DNA from: Symsagittifera roscoffensis
Lineage: Eukaryota; Xenacoelomorpha; Acoela; Convolutidae
Assembly (NCBI RefSeq): GCF_963678635.1
Contig: NC_087066.1
Span: forward strand, 27,431,801 to 27,495,800
Direction: 5' to 3'
Length of the DNA: 64,000 nucleotides
The stretch's first letter is position 1. Each line of letters starts with the position of its first letter. The notes beneath the pieces are model-generated. The model saw only the letters and a program-made list of their open reading frames with translations. It had not been told where the DNA came from and made no database searches. The translations under genes and the position numbers were made by a program. Below, piece by piece: positions 16,506-25,805 of this stretch.

Positions 16506-17753
16506 ACCCGCGAAGCTAGATCTCGACTTGATCCTGACTTCCTCAGTGGCTTGGGTGTGATTCAGTGTCCCATGTTCAGTGAACGAAGTTCTCAACAAGA
16601 CCTCCTTCGGCATCGAGCTCACCAGCTGGTTGACTATCGACCTGCAATCCCGTTCAACACCTCGGCTGCGAATGGACACTGGCATCTTCTCTGTTCTCTC
16701 AGTGACAGTCAACCGCTGCATGGTCTCCATCCACTCACGATCATGCCTATCCACTTCCCTGTCCAACAAGTCACGGAGCTTCCCCATGACGTCCGGCGCC
16801 ACCTTCACCGTCCTGTTCAATAGAGCCATGCTGTTTATACCCAGCCTGGCAAGTTCTTGCTGTACCAAATTGGATCGGACTAGCAGATCCAGCGGAACGG
16901 GCTCGCCCCTGGCTAAAACCTTTATCTCCGCGGCCGTCTCCACTGGCAGGTCAGGGTGTCCGGGTATAGGATGCCCTGTTTTGTCTAACCACCTAGTAAG
17001 TGGCAGTTTGTCGTAGGTTTCCTTGTCCAGAAATGAAAACCCGTCTTTGATTTCCGATTGGTTAGCCTGCTTCTCCTCGAGGCGCTCATAGAATTCTGTC
17101 TTTTTACTGAGGCTATCTGCGTTCTGGTGCTTATCACGGGTACGGTGCTCTATGATCATGTGGTATCCATCCAGGCGCACGATCCAACGACCAATATAAC
17201 TTTGGGCCATCGAATAGGTTTTCAGCCAGGCAAGGGCAGGATTATCCACACGTAACTTGAAGGGAGCACTCCCCAAGTAGGCCCTGTATTTTTCCACGAA
17301 AGTGATCACCGCGTACATCTTCGCTTTTGGTGCGCCATACTTCATCTCAGTATCACTCAGGACTTTACTCCCGTAGGCTATCGGACGAAGAACCGTTCTC
17401 CCGTTCCACTCCTGCTCCTGGTGAAGTATGCCCGATATTGCAACCACTGATGCATCCGTGTCCAGCACGAACATCCCCTTCTCTGTTGGCATGCCGAGGA
17501 CCGGTGCCTCGCAAAGTTCACGTTTGATGTTCTCAAATGAAACGTGTGCCTCATCAGTCCAGGTGAACTTTTTGCCCTTGTTTCTCATCAACCGCTGCAT
17601 GGGGTATATTTTGTCAGCGTAACCCTTGATAAATTCTCGATAATAATTAGCAAACCCCAAAACACTCATCAGCTGTGTATCTGTTTTAGGTGCTTTCCTG
17701 GTCAACACCGCTTCAACCGCTTCAGGATTTGCTCTCACTCCATGTTTATCCAC
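16449..17753 (-). CDS. pol: Pol: RT thumb/connection, RNase H and C-terminal extension (element B)
   Basis: A 434-aa frame continuing RT after an in-frame TAA at 17811-17813. Residues 1-90 are the RT C-terminal part (VLGFANYYREFI), and residues about 94-220 are RNase H. Catalytic Asp100, Asp170 and Asp213 are present, but the expected Glu is Lys145 (KAKMYAV where relatives have KELLA), so activity is probably lost. About 190 residues follow with no HHCC zinc finger and no D,D-35-E pattern, so integrase is not here. The last 19 residues come from the antisense LINE fragment. Start: the frame is open upstream, and the residue at 17753 is Val, not a real initiation site. Confidence 0.85.
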   Translation of the reverse strand: MDKHGVRANPEAVEAVLTRKAPKTDTQLMSVLGFANYYREFIKGYADKIYPMQRLMRNKGKKFTWTDEAHVSFENIKRELCEAPVLGMPTEKGMFVLDTDASVVAISGILHQEQEWNGRTVLRPIAYGSKVLSDTEMKYGAPKAKMYAVITFVEKYRAYLGSAPFKLRVDNPALAWLKTYSMAQSYIGRWIVRLDGYHMIIEHRTRDKHQNADSLSKKTEFYERLEEKQANQSEIKDGFSFLDKETYDKLPLTRWLDKTGHPIPGHPDLPVETAAEIKVLARGEPVPLDLLVRSNLVQQELARLGINSMALLNRTVKVAPDVMGKLRDLLDREVDRHDREWMETMQRLTVTERTEKMPVSIRSRGVERDCRSIVNQLVSSMPKEVLLRTSFTEHGTLNHTQATEEVRIKSRSSFAGGREWLGLLHQTGKHESAH

Positions 17754-17810
17754 CAGGCGGCCCAGATACTTTATGGAATCTCTGAGGATTTCACACTTAG
17801 AGGGTTTACA

Positions 17811-18263
17811 TTACAGACCCGCCTGCTTCATACAAGAAAACACCTCCTCCAACCTCTCTATGTGATCCTCTAAGGTTGGTGATGCAATCACGACATCATC
17901 GACATAACACATGATGAGATTCCCGTATTTCTTAGTGACGCTTGTGAGTGCCTGGGCCATCAGTCGCTGGAATGTGGCCGTCGCGTTGCACAATGCGAAT
18001 GGCATCCTCTTCCACTGGAACAATCCCAGCTCGCACGCGAAGCCTGTTTTTTCACGTTCTTGCTTTCGGAGTGGCACTTGCCAGAACGCAGAGCCCAAGT
18101 CTAACGTCGTAAAGAACATCGCGTCTCCCAGCTTAGATAGGCTCTCATCGATGCGGGGAATCGGGTATGCGTCCTTTAGAGTCACTGCGTTCAGATAGCG
18201 GAAAGCACAATAAAACCTGAGTTGCCCCCTTTCTTTTTCGCCATGACCACGCCACAAGCCCAC
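17811..18263 (-). CDS. pol: Pol: reverse transcriptase core (element B)
   Basis: A 150-aa frame covering RT fingers and palm: AYPIPRIDE, then FTTLDLGSAFWQV with catalytic Asp55, RMPFALCNATATFQRLM, and the active-site box YVDD at residues 120-123 (17895-17906). These are Ty3/gypsy-type features. It joins the protease frame through a frameshift near 18200-18240 and ends at TAA 17811-17813, which sits where relatives have an amino acid before CKPSKC, so this is a nonsense change. It copies element RNA into DNA in intact relatives. Confidence 0.9.
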   Translation of the reverse strand: MGLWRGHGEKERGQLRFYCAFRYLNAVTLKDAYPIPRIDESLSKLGDAMFFTTLDLGSAFWQVPLRKQEREKTGFACELGLFQWKRMPFALCNATATFQRLMAQALTSVTKKYGNLIMCYVDDVVIASPTLEDHIERLEEVFSCMKQAGL

Positions 18264-19429
18264 GGGGACTTCGACGGCTCGATCATGTCATACTCCGTTA
18301 ACATCTCGATTTCCTTCCTGCACGCTTCTGACTTGTGAGGGGTCATTCTCCTCGCCCCTTCCCTATGAGGTACCGAGCCCTCTTCTATCTCAATCTCGTG
18401 TTCTACAAAATTACAGCAACCTATGTCGGCCTTATGTTTCGAAAAAGCGTCTGCGTTCCGACTTAGCACCCCCCTGATCGAATCTAGTTCCTTGTCTGAT
18501 ATCTTACCCTGCAAATGTTCTATCTCAGGTAGAACCGGTTTATTCAATGCTAACTCTGTTTCTGTCGGTCTCTCGGGAAACTTGGAACAACTAGACAACC
18601 CATCATCTGTTTCCGACTTCATTGAAAACAATTTCCTGGAAGATTTCAATTCATTTACTCTCTTCAATATACATTCTTGGTTCGCATGCAAGGGACATTT
18701 AGTTACATCAAACTTTTTCAAGTTCTCCACACTCTGAAAGTCTGTGTTCAGAGGCAAAGCATAGCCAAGTTTCTTTCCCCTCTGTATTGTCAGTGTTGTT
18801 GCTTCTGTGTTCAACAACACACTCACACACAGTCCACTCTGAGTGAGTGAGAAGCTTCTTCCTAAAATAGCCGAGCTTTTAATGTTTGGATTTGGTACCA
18901 GACACACCTGTCTGTCATTGCTGCGTTCATTCAAGTTCCTCATCCTAAACGTCACTATTACGGCTTGGTTTGGTTTCAATCTAACTTTTCGATCCAGAAA
19001 AATTGGCACCTTGGCCTGATTAATTAAGATCTTATTAAGGGGTTTCCTTTCATACTTTCTCTCAGGATCCTTGATCCTAATCAACCCGTCATTTAGATCG
19101 ATCGTGACATCAAAGTTGCGTACGAAGTCCCTTCCTAAGACGAACTGATCGGATTCGTCCAAATTATCCACTACTAGGAAGCTCATCCAAAGATGTCTTC
19201 CTCCGAGCTGCAGTGAAATGATCGGGGTTCGTCCAGTCACATAGATCGCTCCCTGATTGGCAGCTGCCAACCGGATGTTTGTCGGTTTGAGATCCGACCT
19301 CTCAAAACCCATGTCGGTCCAAGTTTTGACTGGCATGACACTAACCACTGCTCCCGTGTCTAGCAGTCGCTTACTGAAAGTTGTCTGCCTTGCACGTCCA
19401 GCACGTATGCGGCCAGATCGGCTTCGCAA
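18191..19429 (-). CDS. pol: Pol: retropepsin-like protease and linker to RT (element B)
   Basis: A 412-aa frame; the first 14 residues or so are out of frame with the upstream segment. Residues 22-31 carry LLDTGAVVSV, with the catalytic DTG at 19352-19360. Residues about 90-110 carry the FVLGRDFVRNFDVTIDL segment typical of Ty3/gypsy proteases. A long linker follows (about 130-330), then the RT N-terminus (EGARRMTPHKSEAC, MIEPSKSPWACGVVMAKKK), before a frameshift into the RT core. Confidence 0.85.
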   Translation of the reverse strand: MRSRSGRIRAGRARQTTFSKRLLDTGAVVSVMPVKTWTDMGFERSDLKPTNIRLAAANQGAIYVTGRTPIISLQLGGRHLWMSFLVVDNLDESDQFVLGRDFVRNFDVTIDLNDGLIRIKDPERKYERKPLNKILINQAKVPIFLDRKVRLKPNQAVIVTFRMRNLNERSNDRQVCLVPNPNIKSSAILGRSFSLTQSGLCVSVLLNTEATTLTIQRGKKLGYALPLNTDFQSVENLKKFDVTKCPLHANQECILKRVNELKSSRKLFSMKSETDDGLSSCSKFPERPTETELALNKPVLPEIEHLQGKISDKELDSIRGVLSRNADAFSKHKADIGCCNFVEHEIEIEEGSVPHREGARRMTPHKSEACRKEIEMLTEYDMIEPSKSPWACGVVMAKKKGGNSGFIVLSAI

Positions 19430-19578
19430 ACTATGTGCACCGCATTTTGTTCGAGCATGGCGTTGTGTCCGATTCGTCTAACCTTCAGCTCTTCTTGACC
19501 AATGTATATCCGGCCAATCTGATCGTTCGCATCAGTTACGTGAGCTTTTGTGTAGATGTTGATGCCATCCACATTCAT
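19360..19578 (-). CDS. Gag-protease spacer segment (element B), frameshifted
   Basis: A 72-aa frame aligning with the last in-window residues of element A (NVDGI, QIGRIYIGQEELKVR). It links the zinc-knuckle region to the protease. It ends by frameshift at about 19380, right before the DTG block. Confidence 0.75.
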   Translation of the reverse strand: MNVDGINIYTKAHVTDANDQIGRIYIGQEELKVRRIGHNAMLEQNAVHIVCEADLAAYVLDVQGRQLSVSDC

Positions 19579-20003
19579 TAGAATCGGGTATGGGCCATGG
19601 ACTTCGATGTAATTCCATCCACTTTCATCAGCCTCGGACCTCCTGTTGTGAGCAGCGCTCGCACTGCCCTGGAGTCCAGTTTGGGATCTTTCTCTTTCAG
19701 GTAGTCTGCATAAATGTCCAGGTGGACTAGTGTAATCTCGGATGGTTCACTCAAGTTTTTGACCACCTGGTGCCCTGCGACTGAGATAATGGACATTATC
19801 TTCGTCCCCTCCTTCGTCATGCCAAAAGTTCTACCAGATATAACGTTCAGTTTTAGTCCCTGCTTCCTGGGTTCCTCTTTGTCTTCTTTTTTCGTCGTTT
19901 TACCCAGAATATTAAAATTTTCCCGAAGATCTGTGCTCTCCAACTCCGACCTTACCCATTGCTCCACTTCTTTCGTGGCTAGCTCCTGTTTGACATTTTG
20001 CAA
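19578..20003 (-). CDS. gag: Gag C-terminal segment (element B), frameshifted
   Basis: A 141-aa frame matching element A residues between the knuckles and the spacer: KLNVISG, FGMTKEG, SVAGHQVVKNLSEPSE, RAVRALLTTGGPR. Frames change at about 19990 and 19600 relative to its neighbours; element A is continuous across both points, so these are defects of B rather than programmed shifts. Confidence 0.8.
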   Translation of the reverse strand: MQNVKQELATKEVEQWVRSELESTDLRENFNILGKTTKKEDKEEPRKQGLKLNVISGRTFGMTKEGTKIMSIISVAGHQVVKNLSEPSEITLVHLDIYADYLKEKDPKLDSRAVRALLTTGGPRLMKVDGITSKSMAHTRF

Positions 20004-20539
20004 CGCTGCCTTGCCGCCAGACCGTAATCCACCTTGAGTGGGCTAGCCGAATCTGCCTCCAGGTTCGAGGCTACCACCTCGTCAGGCAGTGTCTTTACCT
20101 TCTTATTCGTAAAGGTGCTCGGTGTCGTCTCCTTTCTCCGAGACTCGGCCTCGTTCATCAGACGTGCTCGACTGGCCTTGACACCCGAAAGCGCCTCTTC
20201 GTGGCGGGGATGTTTCGCGTCCGCTACTGCATCCCAAAACTGAGTGCAATCCGACTTGAAGTGTCCTTCCAAATTACAGAAGAAACACCTCGGACCATAA
20301 TTCACGATGAGCCCTCTGACGTACTCTTCATGATCCTCGTCGGTCGCGTCGACGTCGTCAAGAAAGTAGCCTATTGCCTTCATGTTCTGTTTATATGCAG
20401 AACACGCGGAAACGTGATGGTCCATAGAACCACGATTAGCACAAGACCTCCTCTTATCCATGTCATCGCGAGGTTTGTACCAACTGGAGTTCACACCAGT
20501 GTTTGTCCCGCTATAGTTACCATAATTGCTGTAACGGTT
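19979..20539 (-). CDS. gag: Gag zinc-knuckle segment (element B)
   Basis: This continues Gag in the same frame after TAA 20540-20542. Knuckle 1 (20402-20443) has lost its second Cys: the codon at 20432-20434 gives Arg, where element A has Cys. Knuckle 2 (20246-20287) is an intact C-X2-C-X4-H-X4-C (CFFCNLEGHFKSDC). It is followed by a conserved FWDAVAD and HPRHEEALSGVKASRARL stretch shared with A. Confidence 0.85.
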   Translation of the reverse strand, partial: NRYSNYGNYSGTNTGVNSSWYKPRDDMDKRRSCANRGSMDHHVSACSAYKQNMKAIGYFLDDVDATDEDHEEYVRGLIVNYGPRCFFCNLEGHFKSDCTQFWDAVADAKHPRHEEALSGVKASRARLMNEAESRRKETTPSTFTNKKVKTLPDEVVASNLEADSASPLKVDYGLAARQRCKMSNRS

Positions 20540-21850
20540 TTAAGCCCTCGGTCTTATGAGTAAATACTCGCGTGACTTCATACGCAAATCATTGGGCGTG
20601 GGTACCTGGTCAAGTGACAGGGTGAAGTGTGTGGCCAACATCGTTTCCAACTCCTCACTCTTTACTCCGTCCATGAACTTCGAAGCAATCGCCAAGTTTC
20701 GCTCGGATATTCTCTCATCGGGATTGCTTCTCCTCCTAAGCAATTCAAGGTCGTCCAAAAATTTGTCTATGGATTCGTCATCTCTTTGACGCCTCTTTTC
20801 GAACTTCACCATAGCCTGGTGCCCTTGTACTCCAAAGCCGAAACGATTCAGCACGATGTCGAATATTTTGCGAGCGCTGTCTCTCTCATTGGCTCTTTTC
20901 GCCATTACACAATTTAGTGCAGTACCCTCCAGGTTGCTTGTTAGCGCGCTGCACTCTTGTTTCTTGGAGAGACTCTCTTCCTCAAAGTGCAACTTCATCA
21001 CTTCTATCCAAGTATCAATGCAGCCGTCTGACTCGTCTTTGTATGACTTCGGCTTTTTCAGTGTCCTTCTTGACCTCTCTCCTCTCTCGGTTGACTTCGA
21101 GTGTTTAGTGATGAATGTCTCGAGAGATCTATTCAGAGGCTCAAACATCGAGGCATACATCGTCGTGTCCTGTGAGACTGTAATCAGATCTGGCACTGAA
21201 CTGACTTGTGGCACAGTTGGCAACCTTGTCTCCGGAGTAGCATCTGCCTCCGCCGGGACTGGATTCGTCCAGCCAGGCCTCGACGGGGCTGCCCTTGGCC
21301 GCTCCCTATTCCTAGGTTCGTAGTTCGTTCTCGAGCTTTGCTGGGCCCTGGCATAGCTGCCCGTCCCATCTCCATCGTTCGCATGGTGTGAGCGCTGCCT
21401 TGGGTTGGAACGCTCCTCCCAACTGCTCCCATTCAACATCGCGTCAAGCTTCCGCATCATTAAGTCAGATTTGGCATCTAACCTTTTTTCCAGGCTAGTC
21501 ATCGTGTGGGCGTAGGTATTATCATGATCGTTCAACAATCGCTCAATCTCTCTCGTCATCCTAGCCTCTCTTTCCTCTGACTCCTTGTTTGCCTGTGCCA
21601 GGCTCTCCGCCAGGCATTGATTGGTGTTGCGAATCAATTGAGCCTGATCAACCCTCGCCTGTGACTTCGCGTGCGTTAGTTCATCTCTCAGATTCTCTCG
21701 ACCCTGCTGAGCTCTCTCGTCAACCTGATCTATTCTCTTAGTCATGTCCCGTATCAGTTCATCCAGACCATTCATTACGCCAGCGAACATGTCACTTATG
21801 TCGCCAGTGGCCCCAAATGACGGGGTTAGTCCCAAAGAAGATGAGGTCAA
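20540..21850 (-). CDS. gag: Gag main segment (element B): coiled coil and capsid-like region
   Basis: A 436-aa frame. Residues about 33-140 are charged and heptad-like, a likely coiled coil. Residues 140-240 are an Arg/Ser/Pro-rich linker. Residues about 270-410 are the capsid-like Gag core (CIDTWIEVMKLHFEEESLS, SNLEGTALN, FDIVLNRFG, IDKFLDDLELLRRRS), which aligns well with element A. The apparent start is TTG; its first bases overlap the stop of ORF1 (21847-21849) as TTGA in the -1 frame, so the natural start may be by frameshift from ORF1. It ends at TAA 20540-20542, in frame with the zinc-knuckle segment. Confidence 0.85.
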   Translation of the reverse strand: MTSSSLGLTPSFGATGDISDMFAGVMNGLDELIRDMTKRIDQVDERAQQGRENLRDELTHAKSQARVDQAQLIRNTNQCLAESLAQANKESEEREARMTREIERLLNDHDNTYAHTMTSLEKRLDAKSDLMMRKLDAMLNGSSWEERSNPRQRSHHANDGDGTGSYARAQQSSRTNYEPRNRERPRAAPSRPGWTNPVPAEADATPETRLPTVPQVSSVPDLITVSQDTTMYASMFEPLNRSLETFITKHSKSTERGERSRRTLKKPKSYKDESDGCIDTWIEVMKLHFEEESLSKKQECSALTSNLEGTALNCVMAKRANERDSARKIFDIVLNRFGFGVQGHQAMVKFEKRRQRDDESIDKFLDDLELLRRRSNPDERISERNLAIASKFMDGVKSEELETMLATHFTLSLDQVPTPNDLRMKSREYLLIRPRA

Positions 21851-22677
21851 CTGCGGCTGCAGCCTGGTGCTCGATGACGCACCGCCTTTTTTGCTTGCTC
21901 ATCGACGTCATCAATCTGTCGAACGTTGATGACGCTCCCATCGTTATCCCATCTGACATGGGCCTGGTCGGCGAGGCGGACGACGCCCCCACTCATGTCG
22001 TTTCTTGGGCACGGTGTGAAGTTCACGTCCCGATGGGTTATCTCCGGGTGGTCATAACCGGAAGATAAACCTTCAGTTCGTAGTGACGCCATGCGACCAT
22101 CGTACAAAGACTTCCAGCTCCTCTTGGCCTTCGAACCCGGTTTTTCTTCACTCGGGCTTATGCTCGACATCATCGCGTTGTTGCTCTGCTTGGCCACAGA
22201 TGAGTGGGTGTTAGCTGGATGTGAAAATTTTCTTCTCCACCTATGACTCTTGGTCTCCGATTTGGACATTCCCAAGGCCAACACTTCCTCTCTCGGCTCG
22301 ACCTCGGAACGTTCCGAGGTCTCCTCAGTCCTCTCAACTTCCTCCCGCTCGAGGTCCTCGCTCGGCTCAAAGTCGGGTCGAATAAGCGTCTGCTCTCCTT
22401 CGTCAAATGAGTCCACAAGCGTTTCGCTCGCGGGTCCGGCCTCGGCGCTCCGCCCTTGATCGCCATCGAGGTTTTTCTCGCTCCTCAGTTTCATTTCGCT
22501 CACTGAAAGATCAGGTTGACCTTTAGTCGATTCGTTTTCAACAAACACGTCGTAAGCCTTGCTAAACGAGGACTGGCTACGCCTAGTTTTGTATTTTCGC
22601 GTGCTTCTCTTGCTCAGGCTGGGAATCTTAGTAGTCGATCCTAACGAGTCCCTGCGCTGCATACTTGTTTTTACCAA
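21847..22677 (-). CDS. ORF1 of element B, low-complexity protein
   Basis: A 276-aa ORF, first after the leader, at the position of the 232-aa ORF1 of element A. It is basic at the N-terminus (RSTRKYKTRRSQSS), then acidic (residues about 70-130), then mixed. No motif recognised. It overlaps Gag by four bases (TTGA). Weak conservation with A at equal position suggests a fast-evolving N-terminal Gag extension. Confidence 0.65.
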   Translation of the reverse strand: MVKTSMQRRDSLGSTTKIPSLSKRSTRKYKTRRSQSSFSKAYDVFVENESTKGQPDLSVSEMKLRSEKNLDGDQGRSAEAGPASETLVDSFDEGEQTLIRPDFEPSEDLEREEVERTEETSERSEVEPREEVLALGMSKSETKSHRWRRKFSHPANTHSSVAKQSNNAMMSSISPSEEKPGSKAKRSWKSLYDGRMASLRTEGLSSGYDHPEITHRDVNFTPCPRNDMSGGVVRLADQAHVRWDNDGSVINVRQIDDVDEQAKKAVRHRAPGCSRS

Positions 22678-23084
22678 ATAACAATATTCTTATAAATTAA
22701 TGGCGATGCACACGTACCGCAAACAAGTTCAAGTTAAATTACTTAACGCCTCTTCGATCTCGTAAGTATCAAAAATGTCTCTTAGATTTCTCAATGACAA
22801 TCTTAGTGACTCAGCTAAAGTTACACACACAGGGCCTACTCAGTTTTGATATAATGCTAACTCAACCCTGCTGTATAGTATAACTGTATCACAAAATTTT
22901 CACAAGATATAATCAATACACAAAACACAATTGATAATCAGATAAGAATATCCTACAGGTGACAGCGACCTTTCGTCAGTATCAATTTACCGCCACACTC
23001 TTATCAAGTCACTGCTTTGTTAAAATCAAATAATCTTTGGTACAAAGCAGTGATGATTCAGAAACAGATCAATAAAACTTAGTC

Positions 23085-23440
23085 TTAAAGAAAAAGACTT
23101 CCCTCAATCGGAACGATCCGAAAGAACGAAGCCCAGGACACAGTCTTCTCAAGTGAGTGTGTATTTGCCTAATACACCCACCGAGGTCTTCTTTTAGGTG
23201 TCCTGCGATTGCCCGAGCTGTCCTACTAAGTAGCTCAAGGCAACCTCTGATCGAAAATTTCTAAAGTCTATGAAAAAGCTCCCCCACACCCGGAACGCTC
23301 CAAGTGCACGAGAGCAGGGAACAACTTTTCTTCTCAAGTGAGTGTGTATTTGCCTAATGCATTCACCGAGGTCTTCTTTTATTTGTTCCCGGATTGCCCG
23401 AACTTTCCTATTAAGTAGCTCAAGGCATCCACACAACCAA
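23085..23440 (-). repeat. Two tandem copies of the structured leader element (B)
   Basis: Two units of about 180 bp. In unit 1 the outer stem is CAGGACAC (23134-23141) with GTGTCCTG (23198-23205), and the inner hairpin is GTGTATT (23159-23165) with AATACAC (23171-23177). In unit 2 the outer stem is GGGAACAA (23317-23324) with TTGTTCCC (23383-23390), and the inner one is GTGTATT (23344-23350) with AATGCAT (23356-23362), using G-U pairs. The words TTCTCAAGTG, CACCGAGGTCTTC and AGTAGCTCAAGGCA are constant. Stems differ in sequence but keep pairing, as in leader A. Confidence 0.75.
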
Positions 23441-25778
23441 AATCACAATCAAAAAAAAAAATTTGGTTCGTGTACTTCTGATACACCCGATCTAGAACCC
23501 TAAGTTGATCACGAATTTCCGGGTCAAAATGGGCTCCTATGATCCTAATAAGTACGCCTAATATCCTAATATGATCTCAAATAAATGGATATTTTCCGTT
23601 TCCCAAATTGCCACAGAAGGTTTCCTCAAGTTTCTAACAAGGAGGGTTGTTAGGAGGTTTAAGTCACTCCGGAGGGTTACTTCGGAGGGTTGTTAAGACA
23701 CTTAGCCTACTCCGGTGGGTTACTTCGGAGGGTACCTTAGTCACCCAAGAGACTTCGGAGGGTCCCCCTTAACTCACTAAGGAGGGTCAATAAGAGGCTT
23801 AATATGCTCCGGAGGGTTACTTCGGAGGGTTCTTCCAAAATTTTCAAATTTTTGAAAAGGGCCTTCAACTAGCTTAAGAAAGCGTCAAAGCAAGCTAAAT
23901 TCTATATGGGAGTTTGTTTTTAACTTCTTCGGAGGGTCTCGTGGAAAATCTCCTCTAAGGAGGGTTGCTAAAGGGCTTAAGCCACTCCTGAGGGTCACTC
24001 CGGAGGGTTCCGCAAAAATCAGAAAAAAGGGTTAATTTACCGCAATAAAGCCTCTGAATACGGTGTAACTTGCTTAAAACCAGGTTGGTTGACACGGTCA
24101 ACCTTCCCAGCAGGATAAAAAGGTGTTTTGATAAAATTTTCTGCCGCTCGGAGGGTTACCTGTAATTTGGACCCCCCGAACCAACAAATTCTAAAAAAAA
24201 TTTCTTTTCCGAGATTATCAACCCAAAAACGGTTGCGGTCCGGAAAAGTGGTCCAAAACGTCGACTTATGGTACCAAAATTATCCCAATCGGTTGGCTAG
24301 TCTTTGGGAAATTGCCAAAAACGTGTTTGGCCAAATGGCCTTTTTTCACCACCTATATAGGTTCTGAGAAATTTTTGCTGTAATTCCGATTGAAAGTGCC
24401 TAAAAATAATTGAAACAAGCGTAGTAGCCCTGTACGGCACTGGAATAATGCAAAAAAATGGACCAAAATTGGTTTGGAGACAAAAATTTGGCCAATAACT
24501 ATCAAGTTTGGGCCCTCCGATTTCTTCCTTTTCCAATCCTTAAGTCGTTAGCTCTATCCACGGAGCTAATCGGAGGGTTTCTCAAGAATTTTTCTGTCAG
24601 CCGAGCACGTTATGCTAGAACGCTCCTAACACAAAAAATTTTATTGCTCTAACTCTAAAAACTCAAAAACTCGATCCCCAAAACAGATTGACAAAATTCA
24701 GAAAATTATCGAAATTTTGATCGAAAAATTTTAGTTTTTCCCAACTTCTACTGAGTCTTTTCTCACGCGGTTTCTTTAGTCAGGGGGATCGAACTACCTA
24801 GCTACTCCCTATATAAAAGCTTTTTGCTGTTCGGAAAAGCTCGGATATCCAAAAATTTGGGGGTCTATAGTTTGTCAAAAATCAGTAATTTTCGACAAGA
24901 TTTGAGTGTTTCTTGGGTCTAATTAGGAGATAAGTAATATATAATAAGGATAATAACCTATTAGTAGTCGTTAATAAAAAGTACTTTACCCTCCTTTGCA
25001 CCAAAATACCCGAATTAAGCCCCTTAACCCGGAAATTTGTAATCGATGGAGGGTACAATCGGACCGCGCCAATCGTGCCCCCCACCACTTAAGTTTTGAT
25101 GAAATAGTACCCAAACGATACTAAAATTGTTTCAACGATACCCAACAGTCGTTGTGGATGTTTTCCCTGATGTCCTTGTTGAGTGTGGAACACGTCCGTC
25201 AGCTTGCCACTCTACCCTCCGGCCACCGGCAAAATCACCATTAACGTGCTTAAGTACTCAAATTACACTCAAGGGAGGGTATCCAACCCTTCACCAAAAC
25301 ACACAATCTTTCTATCAGAAATGATATAAATCAATCTGAAACAACAACAAAGAGGAAGGTCAGATCACATCTCGTCCGGAAATAATATATAAACTGTCAC
25401 TTTTTGTTTTTTTTACTGTTTTTGGTCTTTTTTGGATTTTTTACTGTTTTTTGTACTTTTTTGTTTTCAAATAAATTTATTTTTGGCTTTTTCTTGGTTA
25501 TACACTATTTTTGTTTGGTTTCACGCTTTCTCTTTAATTGTTTTTGGTCCCGGGACCTTGGGACAAGCGGGCCCATGACTTCCCACCTAACCCTCCGGCC
25601 CCCGGAATTTTCGGTGTTAACTAAGTTAAAAAGCTGAATAGTACTAGGCGGAGGGTACGCATCTTCCCCCTAGTTCAATAACGGTCATTAAGGCCTCTAA
25701 CTCGGGCTTACGCCCGGAGCGGAGGGTTCGTCGCTGAAACGCTTGCTGATCATGATGGTCTTATGCCTTTGACAGGCC

Positions 25779-25793
25779 CACCCAGGAGCGCCC
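25779..25793 (-). promoter_or_regulatory. Primer-binding site candidate, element B
   Basis: The minus strand reads GGGCGCTCCTGGGTG, 12 nt after the LTR end, matching element A except for the first base (G in place of T). Conservation at the same spacing in a diverged leader supports a PBS. The first-base change would weaken pairing with a tRNA 3' end. Confidence 0.6.
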
Positions 25794-25805
25794 TAAAAAC
25801 GTCTA

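Larger units (their letters stand above)
22678..25805 (-). other. Non-coding leader of element B
   Basis: About 3.1 kb homologous in blocks to leader A: for example ACGATACCCAACAGTCG near 25133, the ATTAACGTGCTTAA block near 25240, the TCAGATCACATCTCGTC block near 25360, and a TTTTTTACTG-rich run near 25400-25540. It holds two copies of the hairpin element and more than 15 GGAGGGT-type motifs, densest at 23640-24010. No convincing ORF. Confidence 0.75.
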
